From contig CBFGUW010000006.1 in the NCBI GenBank assembly GCA_965652395.1, positions 85,799-149,798 of the forward strand: DNA of 64,000 bases, in the 5' to 3' direction. Positions within the stretch are counted from its first letter, which is position 1. Every line of letters starts with the position of its first letter. A model generated the notes under the pieces. It ran no database searches. It was not told the origin of the DNA and saw only the letters and a list, made by a program, of their open reading frames with translations. The translations under genes and the position numbers were made by a program. This DNA comes from Saccharospirillum sp965652395. Lineage in GTDB: Bacteria; Pseudomonadota; Gammaproteobacteria; Pseudomonadales; Natronospirillaceae. Positions 15,974 to 25,385 of this stretch are shown piece after piece.

Positions 15974-16479
15974 TGATGACTGAAACCCAACACACCTTCG
16001 CCACAGACGGTTACCACTGGCACCCGGAAGACCAACAGGCCATCCGGGACGAACTGCACCACTTCGAGCAACCCGAAGCCGCCTGCATCGAAGCGCTCAA
16101 GATCGTGCAAAGACGTCACGGCTGGGTACCCGACGACGCCATTCCCGCCATCGCCAAAGAACTCGGCATCGGCCCCGCCGCCGTCGAAGGCGTCGCCACT
16201 TTTTATAGCCTCATCTTTCGTCAACCCGTCGGCCGCCACGTCATACTGGTCTGCGACAGCAGTTCCTGCTACCTCACCGACTACGAAGTCCTCCGAGACG
16301 CCCTGTTCGACAAACTCAACATCCGCTTCGGCCAAACCACCCCAGACAACCGCTTCACCCTGTTACCCGTCTGCTGCCTAGGCGCCTGCGACCGAGGCCC
16401 CGCCATGATGATCGACGACGACACCTTCGGCCCAGTCGCCCCCGAAGACCTGTCATTCCTGCTGGAGTCCTACTTATGA
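15973..16479 (+). CDS. nuoE: NADH-quinone oxidoreductase subunit E, 168 aa
   Basis: Thioredoxin-fold [2Fe-2S] protein (N1a) of the NADH module. Ligands are visible as the cysteines of LVCDSSSCYLTD and PVCCLGACDRGPAM. The N-terminal helical part contains RRHGWVPDDAIPAIAKELG and VEGVATFYSL, both typical. The ATG overlaps the nuoCD stop by one base and its own stop overlaps the nuoF start as ATGA. Coding strand strongly enriched in C over G from here on. Confidence 0.97.
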   Translation: MMTETQHTFATDGYHWHPEDQQAIRDELHHFEQPEAACIEALKIVQRRHGWVPDDAIPAIAKELGIGPAAVEGVATFYSLIFRQPVGRHVILVCDSSSCYLTDYEVLRDALFDKLNIRFGQTTPDNRFTLLPVCCLGACDRGPAMMIDDDTFGPVAPEDLSFLLESYL

Positions 16480-17846
16480 GCCGCCGACTCGAAGCCGTCC
16501 GCTACCAATGCCAACTGCGGCAGACACAAGCCGAACGTCCACGCGAAACCCACCCGCTCACCTGGCGACTGAACGACGACGGCTCCCGAATCGACCTGAA
16601 AACCTACCAAGCCAAAGAAGGCTACGCCGCCGTAAAAAGCGTGCTCAAAAACGCCTCACCGGACGACGTCATCAACACCCTCAAAACCGCCAACCTAAGA
16701 GGGCGGGGCGGTGCAGGCTTCTCCGCCGGACTAAAATGGAGCCTCACCCTCAAAGGCGAAGGCATCCCACGCGGCTACCTCGTCTGCAACGCCGACGAAA
16801 TGGAACCCGGCACCTTCAAAGACCGCCTGCTCATGGAGCAACAACCCCATCTACTGCTCGAAGGCATGATACTCGGCGGCTACGCCAACCAATCCAAACT
16901 CGGCTACATCTTCCTGCGCGGCGAATACATCCAAGCCGCCCAATCACTGCAACTGGCCATACAGGAAGCCCGCGAAGCCGGCTGGCTCGGACCCAACATC
17001 GCCGACAGCGGATTCGACTTCGACATCGTCCTTCACACCGGCGCCGGACGCTATATCTGTGGCGAAGAAACCGCCCTCATCAGCTCACTCGAAGGCCACC
17101 GCGCCAACCCCCGCGCCAAACCCCCGTTCCCCGGCCAATCCGGCGCCTGGGGCAAACCGACCGTCGTCAACAACGTCGAAACCCTCTGCAACGTCCCACC
17201 CATCCTGGATCGCGGCGCCGACTGGTATCAGTCCCTATCCGGCAACCTAAGCCAGGATGGAGGCACCAAACTGTTCGGCGTCTCCGGTCGGGTCGAAAAC
17301 CCCGGCCTATGGGAACTGCCCATGGGCACCAAAGGCACAGAAATACTAGAACGCGCCGGAGGCATCAAAAACGGACGCCGCCTGAAAACCTGGCTACCCG
17401 GCGGCGGCAGCACCGGTTTTTTACTGCCGGAACACCTAGAGCTACCGCTCGACTTCGACTCCATCGGCAAGGCAGGCAGTCGCTTGGGAACAGGTTTGCT
17501 GACAGTGGTAACAGAAGAGCAAAGCATGCTCGGATTATTGAGAAATCTGGAATCTTTTTTCGCACGCGAATCCTGTGGCTGGTGCACCCCCTGTCGGGAT
17601 GGATTGCCCTGGTCCGTCAAACTACTGCAAGCCCTGGAAGCCGGGGAGGGCGAAGCAGGTGACATCGAAATACTGGAAATGCTCGCACGCGACCTAGGCC
17701 CCGGCAAAACCTTCTGCGCCCACGCACCGGGCGCGGCGATGCCGCTTGAGAGTGCGTTGAAGTATTTTCGAGAGGAATTCGAGAAAGGCATTAAACACAA
17801 GAAAGGAGAGGCAGGCAGTGAAGCCGTTCCATTGGGAGAAGTATAG
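16476..17846 (+). CDS. nuoF: NADH-quinone oxidoreductase subunit F, 456 aa
   Basis: Binds NADH, FMN and the N3 [4Fe-4S] cluster. Visible elements are the FMN-loop NLRGRGGAGFSAGLKW, the NADH-site GAGRYICGEETALISSLEG, the glycine-rich WLPGGGSTGFLLP, and the cluster cysteines in ESCGWCTPCRDGLPW plus a further cysteine near KTFCAHAPGA. Length is typical. A 236-base gap holding repeat copy 2 separates it from nuoG. Confidence 0.97.
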   Translation: MSRRLEAVRYQCQLRQTQAERPRETHPLTWRLNDDGSRIDLKTYQAKEGYAAVKSVLKNASPDDVINTLKTANLRGRGGAGFSAGLKWSLTLKGEGIPRGYLVCNADEMEPGTFKDRLLMEQQPHLLLEGMILGGYANQSKLGYIFLRGEYIQAAQSLQLAIQEAREAGWLGPNIADSGFDFDIVLHTGAGRYICGEETALISSLEGHRANPRAKPPFPGQSGAWGKPTVVNNVETLCNVPPILDRGADWYQSLSGNLSQDGGTKLFGVSGRVENPGLWELPMGTKGTEILERAGGIKNGRRLKTWLPGGGSTGFLLPEHLELPLDFDSIGKAGSRLGTGLLTVVTEEQSMLGLLRNLESFFARESCGWCTPCRDGLPWSVKLLQALEAGEGEAGDIEILEMLARDLGPGKTFCAHAPGAAMPLESALKYFREEFEKGIKHKKGEAGSEAVPLGEV

Positions 17847-17886
17847 GGAAGCCAGAACATGACAATCGACTGGCAACAAGGGCTAG

Positions 17887-17996
17887 TCCCGGCGACCGAG
17901 TATACCCATCCAGGGTGGTCCGCAGCAGGACGCTGCGGTCCAGGCCCCACGGATGGGTTAACGCCGACCCTGGATGGGTATACCCGGTTGCCGGGA
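17887..17996 (+). repeat. Structured intergenic repeat, copy 2 (nuoF-nuoG gap)
   Basis: The outer arms (17887-17916 and 17967-17996) pair over 30 positions with two mismatches, one a G-T wobble; the arm contains GTATACCCATCCAGGGT. The core has CCGCAGC-AGGAC-GCTGCGG and GGCCCCACGGATGGGTTAACGCC. GGGTTCAACCA follows. The arm sequence is unrelated to copy 1, but the core is shared. Confidence 0.9.
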
Positions 17997-18082
17997 CGGG
18001 TTCAACCAATGTACCCCGGGAAGCAAAACGCGACTCAGGTCCACAGTATCAAGCACCAAACCGAACAGAGGCAAATTGGGAT

Positions 18083-20809
18083 ATGGCAACAATCTACGTA
18101 GATGGCCACCCCTACGAGGTGGACGAACAGGACAACCTCCTGAAAGCCTGCCTGTCCAAAGGGCTGGACCTGCCGTACTTCTGCTGGCACCCCGCCATGG
18201 GCAGCGTCGGCGCCTGCCGCCAATGCGCCGTCATCCAATACCAAGACGAAAACGACACCCAAGGCAAACTCGTCATGGCCTGCATGACCCCAGCCGCCGA
18301 CCAAACCCGCATCTCCATCCAAAACAACCAAGCCAAAGACTTCCGCGCCGAAGTCATCGAATGGCTCATGATCAACCACCCCCACGACTGCCCCGTCTGC
18401 GAAGAAGGCGGCCACTGCCACCTCCAAGACATGACCGTCATGACCGGCCACGACCGCCGCCGCTATCGATTCAAAAAACGCACCCACCGCAACCAAAACC
18501 TCGGCCCCTTCATCGCCCACGAAATGAACCGCTGCATCACCTGCTACCGCTGCGTCCGGTTCTACAACGACTACGCCGGCGGCCAAGACCTCGGCGCCTT
18601 CGGCGCCAACGACAACATCTACTTCGGCCGCTTCCAGGAAGGCACACTCGAAAGCCCATTCTCCGGCAACCTCACCGAAGTCTGCCCAACCGGCGTCTTC
18701 ACCGACCAAACCCACTCCGACCGCTACACCCGCAAATGGGACCTCATGTACGCCCCCAGCATCTGCCACCAATGCGCCGTCGGCTGCAACACCAGCCCAG
18801 GCGAACGCTACGGCAGCATCCGCCGCATCGAAAACCGCTACAACGGCAGCGTAAACCGCTCCTTCTTGTGCGACCGCGGCCGCTTCGGCTACGGCTACGT
18901 CAACCGCCAGGACCGGCCCACCGTCCCTTTATGGCGCACCTCCCGTTACCAACCCGACACCACCGAACTCGACGTAGACGCCGCACTCGACCGCGCCGGA
19001 GACTGGCTGCGCCACGCCAAACGGGTCATCGGCATTGGCTCACCCCGCGCCAGCCTCGAAGCCAACCACCAACTGCAAACCCTGGTCGGCAAAGAAAACT
19101 TCTCCACCGGCCTAGCCGAGGAAGAATGGGCCTGCGCTCGCCTGATGCAGACACTCAACCTGCAAAGCGGCCTGCCAACCCCCTCCCTCAGGGATGTTGA
19201 AGACCACGACGCCGTCCTCGTGCTCGGCGAAGACCTGATCCAAAGCGCCGCCCGCCTGGCGTTGTCGGTTCGCCAAGCCGTGCTCGGTCGGCAACGGGAA
19301 CTGGCACAGGAAAGGGACATACCGCTGTGGAATGCCGAAGCCATGAAAACCCTCGCCCAAGGCGCCGCCTATCCGTTATGGATCGCCTACCCAATCGAGA
19401 CCGAACTCGACGGCATCGCTCGGGGTAATTGGAACCGCGCCCCGGATGACATCGCCCGCCTGGGCTTCGCCGTCGCCGCCATAATCGACAACACCGCACC
19501 CGTCGTACCGAACCTCGACGACGCCACCCGCGAAGCCGCCGGTCAAATAGCCGACAACCTGCTTACCGCAAAACGCCCCCTGATCGTCAGCGGCGGCTCG
19601 TTGCGGTCCACGGCGATTCTGGAAGCGGCAGGCAGCATCGCCCGTGCCTTGGCGAAGCGGGAAATACCCGGCGGACTGACCCTGGTGCGAAGCGAAGCCA
19701 ACACCACCGGCGTCACCCTGCTGGAAGGGCAACCCCTGGACTGGGCGCTGGACCAACTGCGCGAACGCGAAGCGGACGCCGTTGTCATACTGGAAAACGA
19801 CCTCTTTAAACGGCTACCCGGTAGACAAATCGAAACCGCCTTAGCCCAGCCAAACGCCGTAATTGTGCTCGACCATCAACACACGGCTACCAGCCAACTG
19901 GCGGACCTAACATTCCCCGCCGCCAGCTTCGCCGAAGGCGACGGCACCCTCGTCAGCCTCGAAGGGCGGGCGCAACGGTTTTATCAAGTGTTCGACCCGG
20001 CCTATCACCGCCCGCAAACCCGAATCCGCGAAAGCTGGCGCTGGCTGTACGCCCTTCGCAACTGCGTCGCCCGTCACCCCGCCTGCGAAACGGATCTGGA
20101 TCAGATGGTGCAAGCCTGTGCCCAAGCCTCACCGCTGCTGGAAGACATCAAACACATCGCACCCTCCGCCGACCAAAGGGTGGAGGGCCAGCGCTATGCC
20201 CGCGCACCGCACCGCTACAGCGGTCGCACCGCCATGCGCGCCCATATAAACGTCAGCGAAATCCGCCCCCTGCAAGACCCCGACACCTTCTTCACGTTCT
20301 CAATGGAAGGCTACAACGGCAGCGACCGCCCCAGACAGGACGTTCCCTTCGCCTGGTCACCCGGCTGGAACTCCCCCCAAGCCTGGAACAAATTCACCGA
20401 CGAAGTCGGCGGGCACCTCACCGGCGGCGACCCCGGCATTCGGCTACTCAAACCCGCCGGGCAACTGAGACGGTTCAGTAACCACATTCCCCAAGCCTTC
20501 GAAGCCAGGGAAGGGTGGTGGCAGCTTTGTGTTCTACCGCGACTCTTCGGCGGCGAAGAAACCTCCAGTCGCGCCGACCCGATTCAGGAGAGAGCCGAAC
20601 CGGTGGAACTGATATTGAATGCCGGGGAAGTAGGGCGCCTGGGTGTTCAGCCCGGCGACCGCCTAACACTGAAACAGGGAGACCACAGCCTGGAACTGCC
20701 AGTCAGGCTGAGCAACCAACTGCCACCCGGCCTGGTCTGTCTACCCCAAGGCTACGACTCCGCCTTCGTCACCAGCGCCTGGGTGCAACTCGCCAGGGAG
20801 GCCGACTGA
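18083..20809 (+). CDS. nuoG: NADH-quinone oxidoreductase subunit G, 908 aa
   Basis: The large iron-sulfur subunit. The N-terminus has the [2Fe-2S] set (YFCWHPAMGSVGACRQC), the histidine-containing cluster region (CEEGGHCHLQDM), the N4/N5 cysteines (NRCITCYRCVRFYNDYAGG) and a CHQCAVGCN motif typical of NuoG with the extra N7 cluster. The remainder is a molybdopterin-oxidoreductase-like domain. Length matches E. coli NuoG. The start at MATIYVDGHPYE lacks a strong ribosome-binding site (GAGG twelve bases upstream, GGGAT nearer); the frame is open further upstream into repeat copy 2, which is not coding. Extremely C-rich coding strand: 24 C against 8 G in 18301-18360. Confidence 0.96.
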   Translation: MATIYVDGHPYEVDEQDNLLKACLSKGLDLPYFCWHPAMGSVGACRQCAVIQYQDENDTQGKLVMACMTPAADQTRISIQNNQAKDFRAEVIEWLMINHPHDCPVCEEGGHCHLQDMTVMTGHDRRRYRFKKRTHRNQNLGPFIAHEMNRCITCYRCVRFYNDYAGGQDLGAFGANDNIYFGRFQEGTLESPFSGNLTEVCPTGVFTDQTHSDRYTRKWDLMYAPSICHQCAVGCNTSPGERYGSIRRIENRYNGSVNRSFLCDRGRFGYGYVNRQDRPTVPLWRTSRYQPDTTELDVDAALDRAGDWLRHAKRVIGIGSPRASLEANHQLQTLVGKENFSTGLAEEEWACARLMQTLNLQSGLPTPSLRDVEDHDAVLVLGEDLIQSAARLALSVRQAVLGRQRELAQERDIPLWNAEAMKTLAQGAAYPLWIAYPIETELDGIARGNWNRAPDDIARLGFAVAAIIDNTAPVVPNLDDATREAAGQIADNLLTAKRPLIVSGGSLRSTAILEAAGSIARALAKREIPGGLTLVRSEANTTGVTLLEGQPLDWALDQLREREADAVVILENDLFKRLPGRQIETALAQPNAVIVLDHQHTATSQLADLTFPAASFAEGDGTLVSLEGRAQRFYQVFDPAYHRPQTRIRESWRWLYALRNCVARHPACETDLDQMVQACAQASPLLEDIKHIAPSADQRVEGQRYARAPHRYSGRTAMRAHINVSEIRPLQDPDTFFTFSMEGYNGSDRPRQDVPFAWSPGWNSPQAWNKFTDEVGGHLTGGDPGIRLLKPAGQLRRFSNHIPQAFEAREGWWQLCVLPRLFGGEETSSRADPIQERAEPVELILNAGEVGRLGVQPGDRLTLKQGDHSLELPVRLSNQLPPGLVCLPQGYDSAFVTSAWVQLAREAD

Positions 20810-21792
20810 TGGACTTCTGGACACCCACCGTCGCCGCCGCTGTAGTCGCCATGCTCAAAGCCCTGGTCATCCTTCTGGCTGTCGTGCTGATCGGCGCCTT
20901 ATTAACGGTGATCGAACGCCGCCTGCTCGGCCTCTGGCAGGACCGCTACGGCCCCAACCGAGTCGGCCCCTTCGGTTCCCTACAACTGATCGCCGACATG
21001 ATCAAAATCTTCTTCAAAGAAGACTGGGTACCGCCGTTCGCCGACCGCGTCATCTATGTGCTTGCCCCCGGTCTCGCCATGGCCTCCCTACTGCTGGCCT
21101 TCGTCATCATCCCCATCACCCCTGGTTGGGGCATCGCCGACATGCACATCGGCCTACTGTTCTTCCTCGCCATGGCCGGGCTCAACGTCTACGCAGTCCT
21201 GCTCGGCGGCTGGTCCAGCGGCAACAAATACGCCCTGTTCGGCGCCATTCGGGCCTCCGCCCAGACCGTCTCCTACGAAGTCTTCATGGGTCTCTCGTTG
21301 ATGGGCGTAGTCGCCATCGCCGGAAGCTTCAACATGAGAGACATCGTCGACGCCCAAGCCGGGCTCTGGTTCGTCGTCCCGCAATTCTTCGGCTTCTGCA
21401 CCTTCTTCATCGCCGGAATCGCCGTCACCCACCGCCACCCCTTCGACCAACCCGAAGCCGAACAAGAACTCGCTGACGGCTTCCACGTCGAATACTCCAG
21501 CATGAAATTCGGCCTCTTCTTCATCGGCGAATACGTCGGCATGGTGCTCATCTCCGCCCTTATCGTCGCACTCTTCTTCGGTGGCTGGCACGGCCCATGG
21601 TTGCCCCCGATTGTCTGGTTCCTACTCAAAACCGCCATCTTCCTGATGCTCTTCATCCTCATTCGAGCATCACTGCCCAGGCCGCGCTACGACCACGTCA
21701 TGTCATTCGGCTGGCTCGTCTGCCTGCCGCTCACCCTCATCAACCTACTGGTAACCGGCGCCGTCATCCTGCTCGCCGGTTCACCCGGTTAA
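20809..21792 (+). CDS. nuoH: NADH-quinone oxidoreductase subunit H, 327 aa
   Basis: Eight-helix membrane subunit that forms the quinone tunnel and the entry to the proton channels. Canonical blocks: ERRLLGLWQDRYGPNRVGPF, GWSSGNKYALFGAIRASAQ, and the acidic loop HPFDQPEAEQELADGFHVEY, whose glutamates are needed for coupling. The ATG overlaps the nuoG stop by one base. It serves as the intact comparison for the divergent NuoH at 43.2-44.2 kb. Confidence 0.97.
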   Translation: MDFWTPTVAAAVVAMLKALVILLAVVLIGALLTVIERRLLGLWQDRYGPNRVGPFGSLQLIADMIKIFFKEDWVPPFADRVIYVLAPGLAMASLLLAFVIIPITPGWGIADMHIGLLFFLAMAGLNVYAVLLGGWSSGNKYALFGAIRASAQTVSYEVFMGLSLMGVVAIAGSFNMRDIVDAQAGLWFVVPQFFGFCTFFIAGIAVTHRHPFDQPEAEQELADGFHVEYSSMKFGLFFIGEYVGMVLISALIVALFFGGWHGPWLPPIVWFLLKTAIFLMLFILIRASLPRPRYDHVMSFGWLVCLPLTLINLLVTGAVILLAGSPG

Positions 21793-21804
21793 AGGAGGCT
21801 TATC

Positions 21805-22344
21805 ATGTGGCGATCACTGCTCACAGGCACCGGAACAGTACTGCGCACCGTTGGCATGATCTTCATGCACAGCTTCCGCAAACGGGAAACGCTCAACTAC
21901 CCCGAAGAACCCGTCAAACTGCCACCGCGCTACCGGGGCCGCATAGTCCTCACCCGCGACCCCGACGGCGAAGAACGCTGCGTCGCCTGCAACCTCTGCG
22001 CCGTCGCCTGCCCGGTTGACTGCATCGCCCTGCAAAAAGGCGAGAAAGAAGACGGCCGCTGGTACCCCGAATTTTTCCGCATCAACTTCTCACGCTGCAT
22101 CTTCTGCGGCATGTGCGAAGAAGCCTGCCCAACCTCCGCCATTCAGCTCACACCGGATTTTGAAATGGGGGAATACCGGCGGCAGGAACTGGTCTACGAA
22201 AAAGAAGACCTGCTGATCAGCGGGCCGGGGAAGGATCACGATTATCACTTTTATAAGGTGGCCGGTATGGCGATTGGCGGGAAGGGCAAAGGGAAGGCGT
22301 ACAACGAAGAAGAACCGATTGATGTGAAATCACTTTTACCCTGA
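21805..22344 (+). CDS. nuoI: NADH-quinone oxidoreductase subunit I, 179 aa
   Basis: Two [4Fe-4S] clusters (N6a/N6b) in ferredoxin-like motifs CVACNLCAVACPVDC and CIFCGMCEEACPTSA, linking NuoG to NuoB. AAAGGAGG precedes the ATG. Length is normal. A 172-base gap with repeat copy 3 follows. Confidence 0.97.
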   Translation: MWRSLLTGTGTVLRTVGMIFMHSFRKRETLNYPEEPVKLPPRYRGRIVLTRDPDGEERCVACNLCAVACPVDCIALQKGEKEDGRWYPEFFRINFSRCIFCGMCEEACPTSAIQLTPDFEMGEYRRQELVYEKEDLLISGPGKDHDYHFYKVAGMAIGGKGKGKAYNEEEPIDVKSLLP

Positions 22345-22373
22345 ACTTAAACCCTTGGCTTGAGAGGGCTAGT

Positions 22374-22484
22374 GCCCCGGGGTTGGGTTGTTTCTGGAGG
22401 GGGAGTCCGCAGCATGGATGCTGCGGCCTAGTCTACAGGGATGTATCCACGACGACCCCGGAAGAAATGACCCAACCCCGGGGC
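22374..22484 (+). repeat. Structured intergenic repeat, copy 3 (nuoI-nuoJ gap)
   Basis: GCCCCGGGGTTGGGT pairs with ACCCAACCCCGGGGC, continuing inward through two G-T wobbles, TTTCT/AGAAA and a short mismatch to GGGG/CCCC. Core: CCGCAGC-ATGGAT-GCTGCGG, then CTACAGGGATGTATCCACGA. CGGGTTCAGCCA follows. This core is the most diverged in its second half. Confidence 0.88.
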
Positions 22485-22516
22485 TCGGGTTCAGCCACAG
22501 ACCAGGAGCGAAAACC

Positions 22517-23029
22517 ATGGAAACAGCGTTCTATCTGAGCAGTCTGATAGCCGTACTGGCGACCATCGGTGTCATCTCAGGCACCCATGCCGTCCACGCG
22601 CTGCTGTACCTTATTGTCTCCCTGCTTGCCGTCGCCATGGTCTTCTTCGCCCTCGGCGCACCTTTTGCCGCAGCACTCGAAATCATCGTCTACGCAGGCG
22701 CCATCATGGTCCTGTTCGTTTTCGTCGTCATGATGCTCAACCTCGGCCAAGACACCCGCGCCCAGGAAGCCGCCTGGCTCAAACCCAAAACCTGGATCGG
22801 CCCAAGCCTACTCGCAGGCATCCTCATGATCGCCCTCATCATCGTACTCAGCCAAAGCGGGCAGGGCATCCACATAAAAGGCAACCTCCTCACCGCCAAA
22901 GCCGTCGGCCAACTCCTCTTCGGCCCCTGGATACTCGTCGTCGAACTCGGCGCCTTCCTACTGCTCGCCGCCCTCGTCACCGCCTCGCACATCGGCCGCA
23001 TCGCCGCATTTCAGGGAGACCGCTCATGA
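22517..23029 (+). CDS. nuoJ: NADH-quinone oxidoreductase subunit J, 170 aa
   Basis: Membrane subunit with five hydrophobic segments. It has the conserved ALEIIVYAGAIMVLFVFVVM helix of NuoJ, which holds a pi-bulge involved in coupling. The start at METAFYLSS follows AGGAG eight bases upstream; the frame is open back into the repeat, which is excluded. It overlaps nuoK by four bases. Confidence 0.96.
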   Translation: METAFYLSSLIAVLATIGVISGTHAVHALLYLIVSLLAVAMVFFALGAPFAAALEIIVYAGAIMVLFVFVVMMLNLGQDTRAQEAAWLKPKTWIGPSLLAGILMIALIIVLSQSGQGIHIKGNLLTAKAVGQLLFGPWILVVELGAFLLLAALVTASHIGRIAAFQGDRS

Positions 23030-23334
23030 ACGGCATCCCCATGGAACACGGCCTCATCCTCGCCGCCATACTGTTCGCCCTCGGCCTCATCGGACTCATG
23101 ATCCGCCGCAACCTCATCTTCATGATGATGAGCCTCGAAGTCATGCTCAACGCCGCCGGGCTCGCCTTCGTCGTCGCCAGCACCGCCTGGGGGCAACCCG
23201 ACGGCCAAGCCATGTTCCTGCTCGTCATCACCCTGGCCGCCGCCGAAGCCAGCGTCGCACTCGCACTGCTGCTGCAACTCTACCGGCGGTTCAATACCCT
23301 CAATATCGACGCCGCAAACAGGATGCACGGATGA
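23026..23334 (+). CDS. nuoK: NADH-quinone oxidoreductase subunit K, 102 aa
   Basis: Three-helix antiporter-module subunit. The two conserved membrane glutamates are seen in MMMSLEVMLNAAG and LAAAEASVALALL. Overlaps nuoJ and nuoL as ATGA at each end, so the J-K-L set is tightly coupled. Confidence 0.97.
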   Translation: MNGIPMEHGLILAAILFALGLIGLMIRRNLIFMMMSLEVMLNAAGLAFVVASTAWGQPDGQAMFLLVITLAAAEASVALALLLQLYRRFNTLNIDAANRMHG

Positions 23335-25202
23335 TGAACAACTGGATGGCACCCCTGTTATTGATCACCTTCCTGGCTCCGCTGGCCGGAACAACAATCC
23401 TTGCCGCCTCCCGAGGCCACTGGCGGGAAACCGCCGTCTCCACCCTAGGCTTCACCACCGTCGGCATCGCCGCCTTAGCCACCCTGGGTTTATTCATCGG
23501 CTTCCTCTCCGGCACGGAACAAGCCCAAACCCTCACCCTCTGGACCTGGATCGACGTCGGCGACTTCCAGCCCACCATCGGCCTCGCGCTCGACGGCCTC
23601 TCCATCACCATGCTCGGCGTCATCACCGGTGTCGGCTTTTTGATCCACCTGTTCGCCGCCTGGTACATGAGAGGCGAGGGCGGCATCACCCGCTTTTTCG
23701 CCTACATGAACCTCTTCGTATTCAGCATGGTTCTGCTCGTGCTGGGCGACAACCTGCTCCTGCTCTACCTCGGCTGGGAAGGCGTCGGCCTGTGCAGCTA
23801 CTTGCTCATCGGCTACTACTACGAACACTCCGCCAACGGCTGGGCCGCCTTCAAAGCCTTCATCGTCACCCGCATCGGCGACGTCTTCCTCGCCATCGGC
23901 CTGTTCCTCATCTACCGCGACCTCGGCACACTCAAAATCGCCGACATCCTGCAACGCGCCCCGAACCTGTGGGGGGAGGGCAACCCCGCCGCCGCCTGGG
24001 CCGCCTTGCTCATACTGGGCGGCGCTATCGGCAAATCCGCCCAGATACCGCTCCACACCTGGCTCGCCGACGCCATGGCTGGCCCCACACCCGTCTCCGC
24101 CCTCATTCACGCCGCCACCATGGTCACCGCCGGGGTCTACCTCATCGCCCGGCTGAACGGCATCTTCCTGCTCGCCCCCGGCGTGCTCGAACTCGTCGGC
24201 ATCATCGGCGCCATGACCTTACTGCTCGCCGGTTTCGCCGCCCTCGCACAAACCGACATCAAACGCGTCCTCGCCTACTCAACCATGAGCCAGATCGGCT
24301 ACATGTTCCTCGCCCTCGGCGTAGGCGCCTTCGACGCCGCCATCTTTCATCTCATGACCCACGCCTTCTTCAAAGCGCTGCTCTTCCTCTCCGCCGGAGC
24401 CGTCATCGTCTCCTGCCACCACGAACAGGACATGCGCAAACTCGGCGGACTCAGACAACGGCTACCGCTGCCCTACATCGGCTTCGTCGTCGGCGGCTCA
24501 GCCCTAGCAGCACTCCCACTCGTCACTGCCGGATTCTTCAGCAAAGACGAAATCCTCTGGCAAGCCTTCGCCTCCGGCCAAAACGGCTTCCTCATCGCAG
24601 GCCTGATCGGCGCCGTACTCACCGCCCTCTACACCGTCCGTCTCATCGTCGGCACCTTCCATGGACCCACGCGCAGCCACGCCGCCGAAAACGCCGTACA
24701 GGGCCAAGGCCTCCGCCATGGCTTGCCATTGATCGCACTCGCCATACTCTCCACCTTCCTCGGCGCCATGCTGCATCCGCCCCTGGGCGACCTCTTACCC
24801 ATCAGCCCCGGCGCCAACGTCCATGAAGGCCACACCAGTCTCGAAATCCTCGCCGGAGGCATCACCCTCGCCGCTCTCGCATTCGCACTCTGGCTGTTCT
24901 TCAAACAAAGCGACCGACTCACCGCCTGGGTTCAAAAAGGCCCCGGCCGCGCACTCTGGGAACTGTGGAATGACGCCTGGGGGTTCGACGGGTTCTATCA
25001 GAGAGTTCTGGTCCGCCCGTATCAGGCCCTGGTTCAAGGGCTGCACAGTGACTGGCTAGACAGACTGCTTGCACTGAATGGCGGGTTGGCAAAAAGTCTG
25101 AATAGCCTACTGGTTCGCACACAAAACGGCCGGGTGCGCAGCTACGCCACCTGGATGGTGGGCGGTTCGACAGCACTGATTCTCTTTCTGGTATGGGCAT
25201 AG
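23331..25202 (+). CDS. nuoL: NADH-quinone oxidoreductase subunit L, 623 aa
   Basis: The distal antiporter-like proton-pumping subunit. Key residues of the channel: glutamate in YLGWEGVGLCSYLLIG, lysine in AIGKSAQIPLHTWLADAM, and SKDEILW in the C-terminal half. The lateral amphipathic helix region follows at the C-terminus. Full length. Separated from nuoM by a 183-base gap with repeat copy 4. Confidence 0.97.
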   Translation: MMNNWMAPLLLITFLAPLAGTTILAASRGHWRETAVSTLGFTTVGIAALATLGLFIGFLSGTEQAQTLTLWTWIDVGDFQPTIGLALDGLSITMLGVITGVGFLIHLFAAWYMRGEGGITRFFAYMNLFVFSMVLLVLGDNLLLLYLGWEGVGLCSYLLIGYYYEHSANGWAAFKAFIVTRIGDVFLAIGLFLIYRDLGTLKIADILQRAPNLWGEGNPAAAWAALLILGGAIGKSAQIPLHTWLADAMAGPTPVSALIHAATMVTAGVYLIARLNGIFLLAPGVLELVGIIGAMTLLLAGFAALAQTDIKRVLAYSTMSQIGYMFLALGVGAFDAAIFHLMTHAFFKALLFLSAGAVIVSCHHEQDMRKLGGLRQRLPLPYIGFVVGGSALAALPLVTAGFFSKDEILWQAFASGQNGFLIAGLIGAVLTALYTVRLIVGTFHGPTRSHAAENAVQGQGLRHGLPLIALAILSTFLGAMLHPPLGDLLPISPGANVHEGHTSLEILAGGITLAALAFALWLFFKQSDRLTAWVQKGPGRALWELWNDAWGFDGFYQRVLVRPYQALVQGLHSDWLDRLLALNGGLAKSLNSLLVRTQNGRVRSYATWMVGGSTALILFLVWA

Positions 25203-25239
25203 CACTTTTATGTACTTAGCTCCCTCTCACTGCAGGCTA

Positions 25240-25352
25240 GCGACGGATGCCGGTAGTACCGCTGTAGGGAAGTCCGCAGCATGGATGCTGCGGTCTAGGC
25301 CCCATGGAAGGGTTCACGCCGACCCTACAGCGGTACTACCGGCAGCCGTCGC
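25240..25352 (+). repeat. Structured intergenic repeat, copy 4 (nuoL-nuoM gap)
   Basis: The cleanest copy: arms 25240-25269 and 25323-25352 pair at 29 of 30 positions. The arm contains GCCGGTAGTACCGCTGTAGG. Core: CCGCAGC-ATGGAT-GCTGCGG, GGCCCCATGGAAGGGTTCA and CGCCGACCC. CGGGTTCCAGGC follows. Confidence 0.92.
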
Positions 25353-25385
25353 GGGTTCCAGGCACTGTAAAAGGACACCGTAGCG

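Noticed and set aside
16508..17662. Long arginine/proline-rich plus-strand frame inside nuoF
   Set aside because: A shadow of the C-rich nuoF codons; the composition (runs of R, P, H) is typical of an off-frame reading.
18035..18772. Long antisense frame over the nuoG start
   Set aside because: Val/Ala/Gly/Asp-rich reading mirrors nuoG codons; the nuoG product is unmistakable.
21154..21591. Acidic antisense frame over nuoH
   Set aside because: It mirrors a membrane protein on the other strand and has no start signals.
24504..24776. Antisense frame over nuoL
   Set aside because: Shadow of a conserved subunit; no ribosome-binding site.
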